In this document: positions 1-5,227 of the stretch, piece by piece
Numbering within the stretch: the stretch's first letter is position 1
Layout: every line of letters starts with the position of its first letter
Assembly: GCA_041665065.1 (NCBI GenBank)
Contig: JBAYJM010000029.1
Span: 1-5,588, forward strand
Length of the DNA: 5,588 nucleotides
Source: JBAYJM01 sp041665065
GTDB lineage: Bacteria > Patescibacteriota > Patescibacteriia > 2-01-FULL-39-33
Direction of reading: 5' to 3'
Translations under genes and position numbers: made by a program
Notes under the pieces: generated by a model
Told to the model about the DNA's origin: nothing
The model's input: only the letters and a program-made list of their open reading frames with translations
Database searches by the model: none

Positions 1-716
1 ATGAGGAAATCATAATTGACCCCAATAAGTATTTTGAAGGTAGCCAAGTAGTTGGCATCAATAGCAAAAAAGCAAGTGAAAAATACAATATAAGAGGGCT
101 AGCAGATCAAAATAAAGAATATCCCAGCGGATCAATTTTTACATTAAATAATTGGCAATTTAAAGTGTTTAATTATAAACAACAATTTCGACGCCAAATA
201 TTATTGAATTTATTGAAGAAGGATTCGATTAAGATTAAAAAACTTAGTGATGTTAAATATATTTCAGATAAACAGGCGGCTTTGCAAGAAATTTATGAAA
301 ATGTTGAGGGTACTATAAATCAAAACTCGCTTGTGTTATATTCTGGTGTGGATCCTGAGAAAAAAAGTTATAGTAAAACATGTTCAAGCGTTCGTTTAAT
401 TAACAGGTGCCTTGGCTGCCTTTATACAGGTGATTATTATGCGAGTGGTGGATATCATTTTAAGCAGTTAAAAAAAAGATTTGAAAAATATTGGGATAAT
501 ATCGGTACAATTCAAGTGCCTCATCATGGTGCAGAGGATGGATTTAATAAAGAATTATATAAAAATAAGGTGGCTGCAGTCATTTCTTATAGGAGCGATA
601 GCCGAATACATCCAGCAAAGAGCACAAAAGATGGAATACAAGAAAGTGGAAGCATTGCGATTCCTGTTACAGAAAATGTAAATTCTGTATATCGAGAATG
701 TATAATAAAAAAGTAA
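1..716 (+). CDS. Metallo-beta-lactamase-fold hydrolase, 3' part (5' end outside window)
   Basis: The reading frame is already open at the left edge (first whole codon at base 3) and runs 237 residues to TAA at 714-716, so the start lies upstream. An internal GTG at 165 is not the start, because coding sequence continues before it. The visible part carries the second half of a metallo-beta-lactamase fold: an NQNSLVLYSG strand like the NxxSLVL strand of ComEC-type domains, then YTGD (TGD at 426-434, Asp as probable metal ligand), then VPHHG (PHHG at 519-530, His as metal ligand), and a late RIHP that resembles the HP element near the end of such domains. The HxHxDH metal site must lie upstream and cannot be checked. 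Members are Zn-dependent hydrolases of varied substrates; this one's substrate is unknown. It ends 12 bases before the lipoprotein gene, which suggests an operon. The fold assignment is fairly secure, the role is not. Confidence 0.8.
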   Translation, partial: EEIIIDPNKYFEGSQVVGINSKKASEKYNIRGLADQNKEYPSGSIFTLNNWQFKVFNYKQQFRRQILLNLLKKDSIKIKKLSDVKYISDKQAALQEIYENVEGTINQNSLVLYSGVDPEKKSYSKTCSSVRLINRCLGCLYTGDYYASGGYHFKQLKKRFEKYWDNIGTIQVPHHGAEDGFNKELYKNKVAAVISYRSDSRIHPAKSTKDGIQESGSIAIPVTENVNSVYRECIIKK

Positions 717-731
717 CAAAATAATTTTATG
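714..731 (+). promoter_or_regulatory. SD-less A/T-rich translation leader of the lipoprotein gene
   Basis: The sequence TAACAAAATAATTTTATG runs from the stop codon of the hydrolase gene into the lipoprotein start. It has no purine-rich Shine-Dalgarno motif. The same leader, with one extra T, precedes the gene at 2029. The ATG at 729 is followed at once by the Lys-Lys signal peptide, which fixes the start. Confidence 0.5.
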
Positions 732-1985
732 AAAAAAGTACTACTAGCGATTTCGCTTATTTTTTTAGCAGGAGCTGGTTGTGAGATAAAAAAACAAGCG
801 CAGCAACCAATTCAAGGGGGCGAGGCTTCTGTCGTGGAGGAAGTAACGCAGCCGGCAGCCATAGAGGAGGTTGCTGTAAATACAAATGTAGAAAAAGTCG
901 TCCCCGCTGTTTCTGCAGTTAATACTAATACCAATGTAAACACGAAAATTAACAGTAACGCAAATATTAAGCCTGTTAATAATACTGGTCATTGGCGCAG
1001 TACCGAGAAAGTTCAACTTCGTACATATGCAACAGGGGAGACGACCTTATATTGTGATCCTGGAAAAATTGCAACCGAAGACGGGCTTTGTATAACTTAC
1101 GAAGAGGCTAGCGAGGTATGTATGTCTTTATATGGTATTAATTATACTTGGGTGTTGAAAGAACCAGGCCCTGGCATAGAATGCTTTAAATGCGAAGATG
1201 GAAAAATAAATATAGACAGTGCTTGTAAAATTCCTGGAAGTAATACGGGCATTAACACAAATATCACGATCACGACACCTACTCCCACGGCGGTGCCAGC
1301 ACCGCAAGCAATATCTAATTGCCCTGATGGATACCAATGGAATGCAGATAAGACAAAATGTATTACGTTAGATGAAGCTTGTAAAATTAAATATGGTGAT
1401 AATATTTACTCAACCGGAATAAATGCAAGTGGATCCAATATTTGTAATTGTTCCGCTGGATATCTATGGAATAACGATAAAACTCAATGCATAACGCGCA
1501 CAGCATATTGTTCTAATATATACGGATCTTATAGTTATTTCTCCGGAAAATTAAATGCTGATGGAGGTTGGTCTTGTAGTTGTATGAACAATTATACATG
1601 GAATGTGAGTAAAACTAAATGTATTTCATATGACGACGCGTGTAAGGAAAAATTTGGGAGCGATTATTACGCCGTAATAAATGCTGCTGGCACAATTGGT
1701 TGCGCTAACACAGCATCTACTCCGTCTTCTGGTTCATCTGATGCAGAGCTTTGCACCAAGGCATTAGAAGGATTAAAACAATATTATTCTGGTACGGGCG
1801 ATTTTTCCGCTAAATTTTTAGCATCAAAGTCGTATTATGAGAACATGGCATCAAGATATTGTCCTGGCTATAGTGCTCCCTCAACTATGGACTGCACCTC
1901 ATATTTAGGAGGTACGCGCTGTACTTTTAGTAATGGATCAACTATAACCTGCACCCCATATTTTGGAGGTACGCGCTGTCAATGA
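729..1985 (+). CDS. Cys-rich repeat lipoprotein, secreted, function unknown
   Basis: The 418-residue product begins with Lys-Lys, a hydrophobic stretch (4-17) and Cys18 in LAGAGC. This is a type II signal peptide with an imperfect lipobox (Gly at -3), so it is probably lipid-anchored outside the cytoplasmic membrane. Residues 19-88 are a low-complexity linker ending in an Asn/Thr-rich tract (about 64-86), a style common in Patescibacteria surface proteins. The ectodomain contains 24 further cysteines, an even number that suits disulfides. A degenerate Cys unit spans 109-166 and a Thr/Pro hinge lies at about 177-192. Three tandem units of about 43 residues (198-325) have the pattern C-x3-Y-x-WN-x3-T-x-C-I-x5-C. 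A short probably helical segment (about 340-375) follows, and the C-terminus has two copies of CTxYxGGTRC (389-398, 408-417). It stops at TGA and lies between the hydrolase gene and a small CxxC gene. No catalytic motif was seen; binding or adhesion is a guess. Confidence 0.85.
   Translation: MKKVLLAISLIFLAGAGCEIKKQAQQPIQGGEASVVEEVTQPAAIEEVAVNTNVEKVVPAVSAVNTNTNVNTKINSNANIKPVNNTGHWRSTEKVQLRTYATGETTLYCDPGKIATEDGLCITYEEASEVCMSLYGINYTWVLKEPGPGIECFKCEDGKINIDSACKIPGSNTGINTNITITTPTPTAVPAPQAISNCPDGYQWNADKTKCITLDEACKIKYGDNIYSTGINASGSNICNCSAGYLWNNDKTQCITRTAYCSNIYGSYSYFSGKLNADGGWSCSCMNNYTWNVSKTKCISYDDACKEKFGSDYYAVINAAGTIGCANTASTPSSGSSDAELCTKALEGLKQYYSGTGDFSAKFLASKSYYENMASRYCPGYSAPSTMDCTSYLGGTRCTFSNGSTITCTPYFGGTRCQ
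1320..1703 (+). repeat. Three tandem Cys-rich units within the lipoprotein gene
   Basis: At protein level the units begin at Cys198, Cys241 and Cys285, with periods of 43 and 44 residues. Each has a second Cys 13 residues on and a third 7 residues further (198/211/218, 241/254/261, 285/298/305), and the inter-unit loops end in Cys-x-Cys (239/241, 283/285) or a lone Cys (325). WN and T-x-C-I are conserved in all three. The DNA has diverged, so the duplication is old. Regular spacing implies a repeated disulfide-bonded module. Confidence 0.8.
1893..1979 (+). repeat. Direct repeat of 30 bases at the 3' end of the lipoprotein gene
   Basis: Bases 1893-1922 and 1950-1979 agree at 28 of 30 positions, and the last 15 bases of each copy are identical. 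The offset is 57 bases (19 codons), so the frame is kept and both copies encode CTxYxGGTRC. The near-identity of the DNA, unlike the diverged Cys units upstream, points to a recent duplication or to conversion between the copies. Confidence 0.85.
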
Positions 1986-2012
1986 AGTAAATAGAAGCTA
2001 AATTTGGATAAA

Positions 2013-2031
2013 TAACAATAATAATTTTATG
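2013..2031 (+). promoter_or_regulatory. SD-less A/T-rich leader of the 71-residue gene, copy of the leader at 714
   Basis: TAACAATAATAATTTTATG matches the leader at 714-731 except for one inserted T. No Shine-Dalgarno motif is present. Such A/T-rich unstructured leaders occur in bacteria that depend little on anti-SD pairing. Whether the match reflects shared regulation or only base composition cannot be decided here. Confidence 0.4.
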
Positions 2032-2244
2032 GAAAAGCTATGTTTTTTATGCAATAAACCACTGGAAAAAGAGAGAAGAATGAATATAGATGAAATAAAA
2101 AATAACGGGTTAAAATATTTTATAGTTAATGAAAGGGAGAAGTTTTTGAAAAATGAATTAATTTTGAAGGATAGTTTTAATATTAAATTTGTATGTTATG
2201 GTTGTTGTGAAAATATTGAGAAAGAATTTAATATGAAAATTTAA
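2029..2244 (+). CDS. Small CxxC / CxxCC protein, probable zinc-binding, unknown function
   Basis: The 71-residue product is not recognised. It has Cys5-x2-Cys8 at the N-terminus (MEKLCFLCNKPL, a knuckle typical of zinc ribbons) and Cys56-x2-Cys59 followed by Cys60 near the C-terminus. This is the usual two-knuckle arrangement for one structural zinc. The segment between is charged and Lys/Glu-rich, with no signal peptide or membrane segment, so it is probably cytoplasmic. The gene is extremely A/T-rich (13 G+C in the 60 bases 2161-2220). It starts 43 bases after the lipoprotein gene and ends 24 bases before the next gene, which also encodes a Cys cluster, so co-expression is plausible. The two Cys pairs and the conserved leader argue that it is a real gene. 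It could be a nucleic-acid-binding accessory protein, but nothing shows that directly. Confidence 0.65.
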   Translation: MEKLCFLCNKPLEKERRMNIDEIKNNGLKYFIVNEREKFLKNELILKDSFNIKFVCYGCCENIEKEFNMKI

Positions 2245-2268
2245 AATAGTTAGTAGTATTTAAAATAT

Positions 2269-2829
2269 ATGATAAATACAATGGAAGATGTTATATGGGG
2301 GTTTTCGGAAAAATATGGTTGGATAATGCTTGATCGAACAATTGAACGAAATCGTGTAGGTAAAAAGAAGGGCTTGATGTTTGTATGTTGCCGTGATTTA
2401 ACACTTTTTGAAATTGATTGGAATGAGTGGCTCTCTCCGCTATATTTTTTAGCAGAAAAATATATTGAATCTTTGAATTCTGATTCATCTAAGCAAACAG
2501 TCGTTAATGCCGAATTTGATGCAATAAAAGCTCGTGAGTCAGAGTTTCGCGATTTGTATAACTGTATAAAAGAAGAGGATGAAAAAAGAAGAACTGAAGC
2601 TATCAAGGAAAAAAGGATTAAACTGGAGAAGAGACATCGTGCTTTTTTAGAAGCAAGAAATATTAATTATCATGGATCATCGGTAGTATTGTTATCGGAA
2701 AAACCTCGCCGTATTACTCATTGTTATAATTGTAAGGGGAGCTTAGATAGTAAAAATGATCTTGGGTGCAATGCCTGTAAATGGATTTTATGCGATTGTG
2801 GTGCTTGTGGTTGTGGGTATAATGAATAG
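2269..2829 (+). CDS. Coiled-coil protein with C-terminal Cys-rich zinc cluster, unknown function
   Basis: The product has 186 residues. The N-terminal part (1-65) is Trp-rich (W10, W18, W51, W54) with a basic patch RNRVGKKKG at 28-35. A long charged helix (about 84-130, many Lys/Glu/Arg) probably forms a coiled coil. The C-terminus is a dense cluster: H151-C152-x2-C155-x11-C167-x2-C170-x4-C175-x-C177-x2-C180-x-C182, ending CDCGACGCGY. Eight cysteines could bind two zinc ions. I have the impression that similar tails occur in uncharacterised proteins of mobile regions, but I cannot name a family. There is no signal peptide. ATG 2269 and ATG 2281 are both possible starts, and neither has a Shine-Dalgarno motif. 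It lies 24 bases after the small CxxC gene and 39 bases before sppA, where base composition changes. It is probably the last gene of the A/T-rich cluster; a nucleic-acid-related role is a guess. Confidence 0.75.
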   Translation: MINTMEDVIWGFSEKYGWIMLDRTIERNRVGKKKGLMFVCCRDLTLFEIDWNEWLSPLYFLAEKYIESLNSDSSKQTVVNAEFDAIKARESEFRDLYNCIKEEDEKRRTEAIKEKRIKLEKRHRAFLEARNINYHGSSVVLLSEKPRRITHCYNCKGSLDSKNDLGCNACKWILCDCGACGCGYNE

Positions 2830-2868
2830 AAGAATTCAATAAAGAATTAAATTAAATAAAATACCCCT

Positions 2869-3831
2869 ATGTTTCTTCAAAAACTAAAAGACTTATTCAC
2901 CAAGCCGATCTACACTTTCAATTGCCGATATTCCCCCTTGCGACCCTGGGGCTGGAATTGGAAGGCAATCAATGTCGCCCTGACAACATCCGTCCTGACC
3001 GCCGGATTAATTTTCATTATTGTTTTGATTTCTATTACGGTTTCCGATAAAGGCGAGGCGGATTCAAATATTGTTGATTCAAATAATAGCTATAGCGAAA
3101 ACAATACGGATAGCGCGCAGCCAGAAGAACCAAAGTGCAATGTCTTGGGAATCAATTTGCATGGCTTTTTGACCACCTATGTCCCTCCCACTTCTTTGAA
3201 TGAGAGCGGTTATAAGGCAGAAGACCAGACAGCATCGGAAGAGGTTGTTATGGCTATTGACCGCGCGAAAAAGGATGAGAATACGAAGGCGATCATCCTA
3301 GAGGTAGATTCGGCCGGGGGTTATGGCGTGCCGGCAGAAGAGGTGGCAACCGCTCTCAAGCGAGCGGGGAAGCTGACTGTGGCCTGGATCCGAGGAACAG
3401 GAGCCTCGGCCGCCTATTGGGCCTCAACCGGAGCAGACAGGATATTTGCTTCCGCTGTGTCCGATGTCGGCAGTATTGGCGTGACCTTTTCCTATGTTGA
3501 TAATTCCAAAGTTAACCAAAAAACAGGCCTTACTTTTAACTCTTTGAGTACCGGTCCATTCAAAGATATGGGCAATCCGGATAAACCCCTCACGGCCGCG
3601 GAGAAAGCTTTGATTATGAGAGATTTGAATATTTTCAATGAAAATTTTATCCGAGCGGTGGCAGCCAACCGCAAGCTGGATATCAACAAGGTTAGGCAAT
3701 TGGCTGACGGTTCATCCATGCCCGGCGAGCTGGCGCTGAAGAACGGACTCATTGATCAGATCGGCGGAATATATGAGGTAAAGGATTATTTGAAGAATAA
3801 AATAGGCGAGGAAGTGGAACTGTGTTGGTAG
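2869..3831 (+). CDS. sppA: Signal peptide peptidase SppA, S49 serine protease, membrane-anchored
   Basis: The 320-residue product matches the short single-domain SppA type. A cytoplasmic N-terminus (1-33) precedes one membrane segment (about 34-58) and a Ser/Asn/Asp-rich linker (61-88); the protease domain then lies outside the membrane. Domain landmarks are VDSAGG (146-151, the substrate-binding loop equivalent to NSPGG), GTGASAAYWAST with nucleophile Ser180, DVGSIGV (199-205), and GPFKDMGNP with general base Lys232. The Ser-Lys spacing of 52 equals that of B. subtilis SppA (Ser147, Lys199). The C-terminal part has ADG (279-281), A-L-K-x-G-L-I-D-x-I-G-G and the last helix. These enzymes degrade residual signal peptides and membrane-protein fragments. 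The residue after the Ser-containing turn is Ala-Ala where many homologues have Gly-Gly. G+C is much higher than upstream (38 of 60 at 3301-3360), so this is probably native chromosome. Confidence 0.95.
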   Translation: MFLQKLKDLFTKPIYTFNCRYSPLRPWGWNWKAINVALTTSVLTAGLIFIIVLISITVSDKGEADSNIVDSNNSYSENNTDSAQPEEPKCNVLGINLHGFLTTYVPPTSLNESGYKAEDQTASEEVVMAIDRAKKDENTKAIILEVDSAGGYGVPAEEVATALKRAGKLTVAWIRGTGASAAYWASTGADRIFASAVSDVGSIGVTFSYVDNSKVNQKTGLTFNSLSTGPFKDMGNPDKPLTAAEKALIMRDLNIFNENFIRAVAANRKLDINKVRQLADGSSMPGELALKNGLIDQIGGIYEVKDYLKNKIGEEVELCW

Positions 3832-3887
3832 AATTTATTTGAAGATTTAAAAATTTATATGGAAGGAATATAGTTACAAAAAATAAT

Positions 3888-3971
3888 ATGAAAACCGATC
3901 TACGTCTAGTTTATATCTCGCTTGCCAATATAAACAAAATAGTACAAAATGTTTACATTAGGGTATATTAA
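3888..3971 (+). pseudogene. Possible 5' remnant of a group 1 (GT4-type) glycosyltransferase gene
   Basis: An ATG with an A-rich leader opens a 27-codon frame whose product starts MKTDLRLVYISLANI and then stops. The segment LRLVYISLANI resembles the first beta strand of bacterial GT4 glycosyltransferases, which often read xLVYIaxaxIPTEKAHG. Here the similarity ends after NI, where the IPTEKAHG element would follow. The 13 bases AAAAAATAATATG at its start also precede the rhuM gene. It could be a chance open frame; the match covers only about ten residues. Confidence 0.3.
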
Positions 3972-4002
3972 AGATATGCGTCGTCGCGACCCAGAGCTTT
4001 CT

Positions 4003-4052
4003 AAAGGGTGGGGGCAAATTGCCACCCCCCTTTCAATTGAAACAAGAGGGGG
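4003..4052. other. G/C-tract hairpin with an alternative fold (attenuator-like or small palindromic repeat)
   Basis: Bases 4003-4015 pair with 4021-4033 to give a 12-bp stem (AAA-TTT, GGG-CCC, GGG-CCC, GGC-GCC) with single-base bulges at T4009 and A4024 and a five-base loop. The same C tract (4026-4030) can instead pair with the G tract at 4048-4052, around a nested perfect palindrome TTTCAATTGAAA (4031-4042). The two folds exclude each other. A good T run does not follow either stem, so it is not a textbook Rho-independent terminator. It could serve as a weak terminator after sppA, a leader element for the downstream genes, or a dispersed palindromic repeat. Confidence 0.5.
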
Positions 4053-4069
4053 CATACAAAAGATATAAT
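4037..4069 (+). promoter_or_regulatory. Weak promoter candidate upstream of rhuM
   Basis: A perfect TATAAT lies at 4064-4069, and TTGAAA at 4037-4042 could be a -35 element. The spacer is 21 bases, longer than the usual 16-18, and the -35 lies inside the palindrome at 4031-4042. If used, it would transcribe the glycosyltransferase remnant at 4105 and the rhuM gene with a leader of about 100 bases. A/T-rich DNA gives such matches by chance. Confidence 0.25.
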
Positions 4070-4090
4070 TTTGCATTTTAATTTTTAATT

Positions 4091-4116
4091 TTTGATTTTA
4101 TTCCATGGACCTCTCC
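4091..4116 (+). repeat. Left copy of a direct repeat flanking rhuM (glycosyltransferase leader and first codons)
   Basis: Compared with 5202-5227, 24 of 26 bases agree, including CATGGACCTCTC without a mismatch. The next codons differ mostly at synonymous positions (Ser tcc/tca, Ile ata/atc, Ile ata/ata), so the encoded starts are MDLSIIV and MDLSIII. The copies are 1111 bases apart with the rhuM gene between them. Confidence 0.75.
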
Positions 4117-4161
4117 ATAATAGTGCACGATGAAAGTAAGGAGAATATGCTCGTATTTTAA
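4105..4161 (+). pseudogene. 5' remnant of a family 2 glycosyltransferase gene
   Basis: An ATG opens an 18-codon frame, MDLSIIVHDESKENMLVF, ended by TAA. The first seven residues are those of a GT2 enzyme N-terminus and nearly equal the start of the gene at 5216. HDESKENM resembles the NEExNI segment that follows the first strand in many GT2 enzymes (typically IIVPVYNEExNI), with the PVY part missing. It is too short to be functional. The frame ends 13 bases before the rhuM start, so the rest of the gene was lost or displaced here. It might also be translated as a short leader peptide. Confidence 0.5.
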
Positions 4162-4174
4162 TTAAAAAAATAAT

Positions 4175-5194
4175 ATGACAAATAAAAATAATTCCGGTGA
4201 GATTATTATTTATGAAGGCGCGGATGGGGCGCCTAGTATTGAGGTGCGTGTTGAGAATGAGACCGTTTGGCTTTCACAAAAGCAAATGGCCGAGCTTTTT
4301 GATTGTACTGTGGAAAACATAATTTTTCATCTCAAAAATGTCTTTGAAAGCGCTGAATTAAGCGAAAAAGCAACTACCAAGGATTACTTAGTAGTTCAAA
4401 AAGAGGGCAGTAGAGAAGTAAAAAGATCCATTAAAATATATAATTTGGACGCCATAATCTCCGTAGGATATAGAATAAATTCCTTGCGTGGCACCCAATT
4501 TCGCCAGTGGGCAACGGAGCGACTTCGCGAATACCTTGTTCAAGGATTCACTATGAATGATGAATTTTTGAAAAACAATGGCGGTGGCTTATATTGGAAG
4601 AAACTCTTGTCTCGCATCCGCGATATTCGATCCAGTGAAAAGATGTTGTATCGGCAAGTTCTAGATCTTTATGCCACCAGCGCGGATTATGATCCAAAAT
4701 CCCTGCATTCAATTAAGTTTTTCAAAATTGTGCAAAATAAATTGCACTATGCCGCGCACAAAGAAACAGCGGCGGAAGTTATTTACAATCGCGCCGATAG
4801 CGCTAAAGAATTTATGGGTTTGACGGTTTTTGCGGGAGATTTGCCCGTGCTGGAAGAAGTGAGAATCGCTAAAAATTATTTGTCCGCGCGGGAGTTGGAA
4901 AAATTAAACAGACTTGTCTCGGCATATTTTGAATTGGCGGAATTGCGCGCTATGGATCAGCAGGTAATGCATATGGCGGATCATATTGCATCTTTAGATA
5001 AATTACTTTCTGATTACGGCGAAGGGGTTTTGATTGACGCCGGGAAAGTAACACATAAAAAAGCCATAGAAAAAGCAGAAAATGAGTATAAAAAATTTCA
5101 AACTAAAACGCTCTCTCCCGTCGAAAAAGCTTATCTGGAAAACATTAAATTGCTGGAGAAAAAGGTGGAGAAAAAAATAAAAGATAAAAATTAG
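4175..5194 (+). CDS. rhuM: RhuM-family protein (virulence RhuM family), DNA-binding-like N-terminus
   Basis: The 339-residue product has the length and order of landmarks of the RhuM family, named after a gene on Salmonella pathogenicity island 3 and widespread in mobile and accessory DNA. The N-terminus GEIIIYEGADGAPSIEVRVE leads to WLSQKQMAELF (32-42), a helix-turn-helix-like element. IYNLDAIISVGYRINS (88-103) and RGTQFRQWATERLREYL (105-121) resemble the Bro-N/KilA-N-type domains of phages. Later family signatures are HYAAHKETAAEVIYNRADS (191-209), FMGLT (213-217), IAKNYL (231-236), LNRLVSAYFELAELRA (244-259) and AGKVTHKKAIEKAENEY (289-305). The C-terminus is a Lys/Glu-rich helix. The biochemical function of the family is not established. 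ATG 4175 has no Shine-Dalgarno motif, but family homology begins at residue 8, so the start fits. It is complete, with no frameshift. It lies between two copies of a glycosyltransferase start, which suggests it came in as a cassette. Confidence 0.93.
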   Translation: MTNKNNSGEIIIYEGADGAPSIEVRVENETVWLSQKQMAELFDCTVENIIFHLKNVFESAELSEKATTKDYLVVQKEGSREVKRSIKIYNLDAIISVGYRINSLRGTQFRQWATERLREYLVQGFTMNDEFLKNNGGGLYWKKLLSRIRDIRSSEKMLYRQVLDLYATSADYDPKSLHSIKFFKIVQNKLHYAAHKETAAEVIYNRADSAKEFMGLTVFAGDLPVLEEVRIAKNYLSARELEKLNRLVSAYFELAELRAMDQQVMHMADHIASLDKLLSDYGEGVLIDAGKVTHKKAIEKAENEYKKFQTKTLSPVEKAYLENIKLLEKKVEKKIKDKN

Positions 5195-5201
5195 CAATTA
5201 A

Positions 5202-5227
5202 TTTGATTTTTTTTCATGGACCTCTCA
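5202..5227 (+). repeat. Right copy of the direct repeat flanking rhuM
   Basis: This copy spans the leader and first four codons of the intact glycosyltransferase gene and agrees with 4091-4116 at 24 of 26 positions. It includes the T run at 5206-5214. The match ends inside the coding sequence, after the conserved SII codons. Confidence 0.75.

Larger units (their letters stand above)
3832..4174 (+). other. 343-base intergenic stretch with gene remnants and a foldable G/C-tract segment
   Basis: No intact gene is visible between sppA and the RhuM gene. Reading left to right, the stretch holds an A/T-rich spacer, a 27-codon open frame that begins like a glycosyltransferase (3888), a segment with alternating G and C tracts (4003-4052), a perfect TATAAT (4064-4069), another A/T-rich spacer, and an 18-codon frame that begins like a family 2 glycosyltransferase (4105). 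The composition is patchy, as expected of decayed coding sequence joined to spacer. Confidence 0.6.

Noticed and set aside
701..706. TATAAT just before the lipoprotein gene as a promoter
   Set aside because: It lies within the coding end of the previous gene, no -35-like hexamer is at a suitable distance, and such strings are frequent in A/T-rich DNA.
165..716. GTG at 165 as the start of the metallo-beta-lactamase-fold gene
   Set aside because: The same frame is open back to base 3 with plausible protein sequence and no stop, so the gene starts before the window.
1983..1985. TGA as a recoded sense codon, as in some candidate phyla
   Set aside because: Only this gene ends in TGA, read-through would add just two codons before TAG, and no TGA occurs inside any of the genes.
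3976..4068. A 30-codon open frame beginning ATG CGT CGT CGC
   Set aside because: It runs straight through the G/C hairpin and palindrome, and the product looks like a by-product of the tracts, with no recognisable motif.
5188..5214. Possible terminator after rhuM: a 6-bp AAATTA/TAATTT stem near a T run
   Set aside because: The stem is only A-T pairs and too weak, the T run overlaps the leader of the next gene, and most of this leader is also found at 4091.
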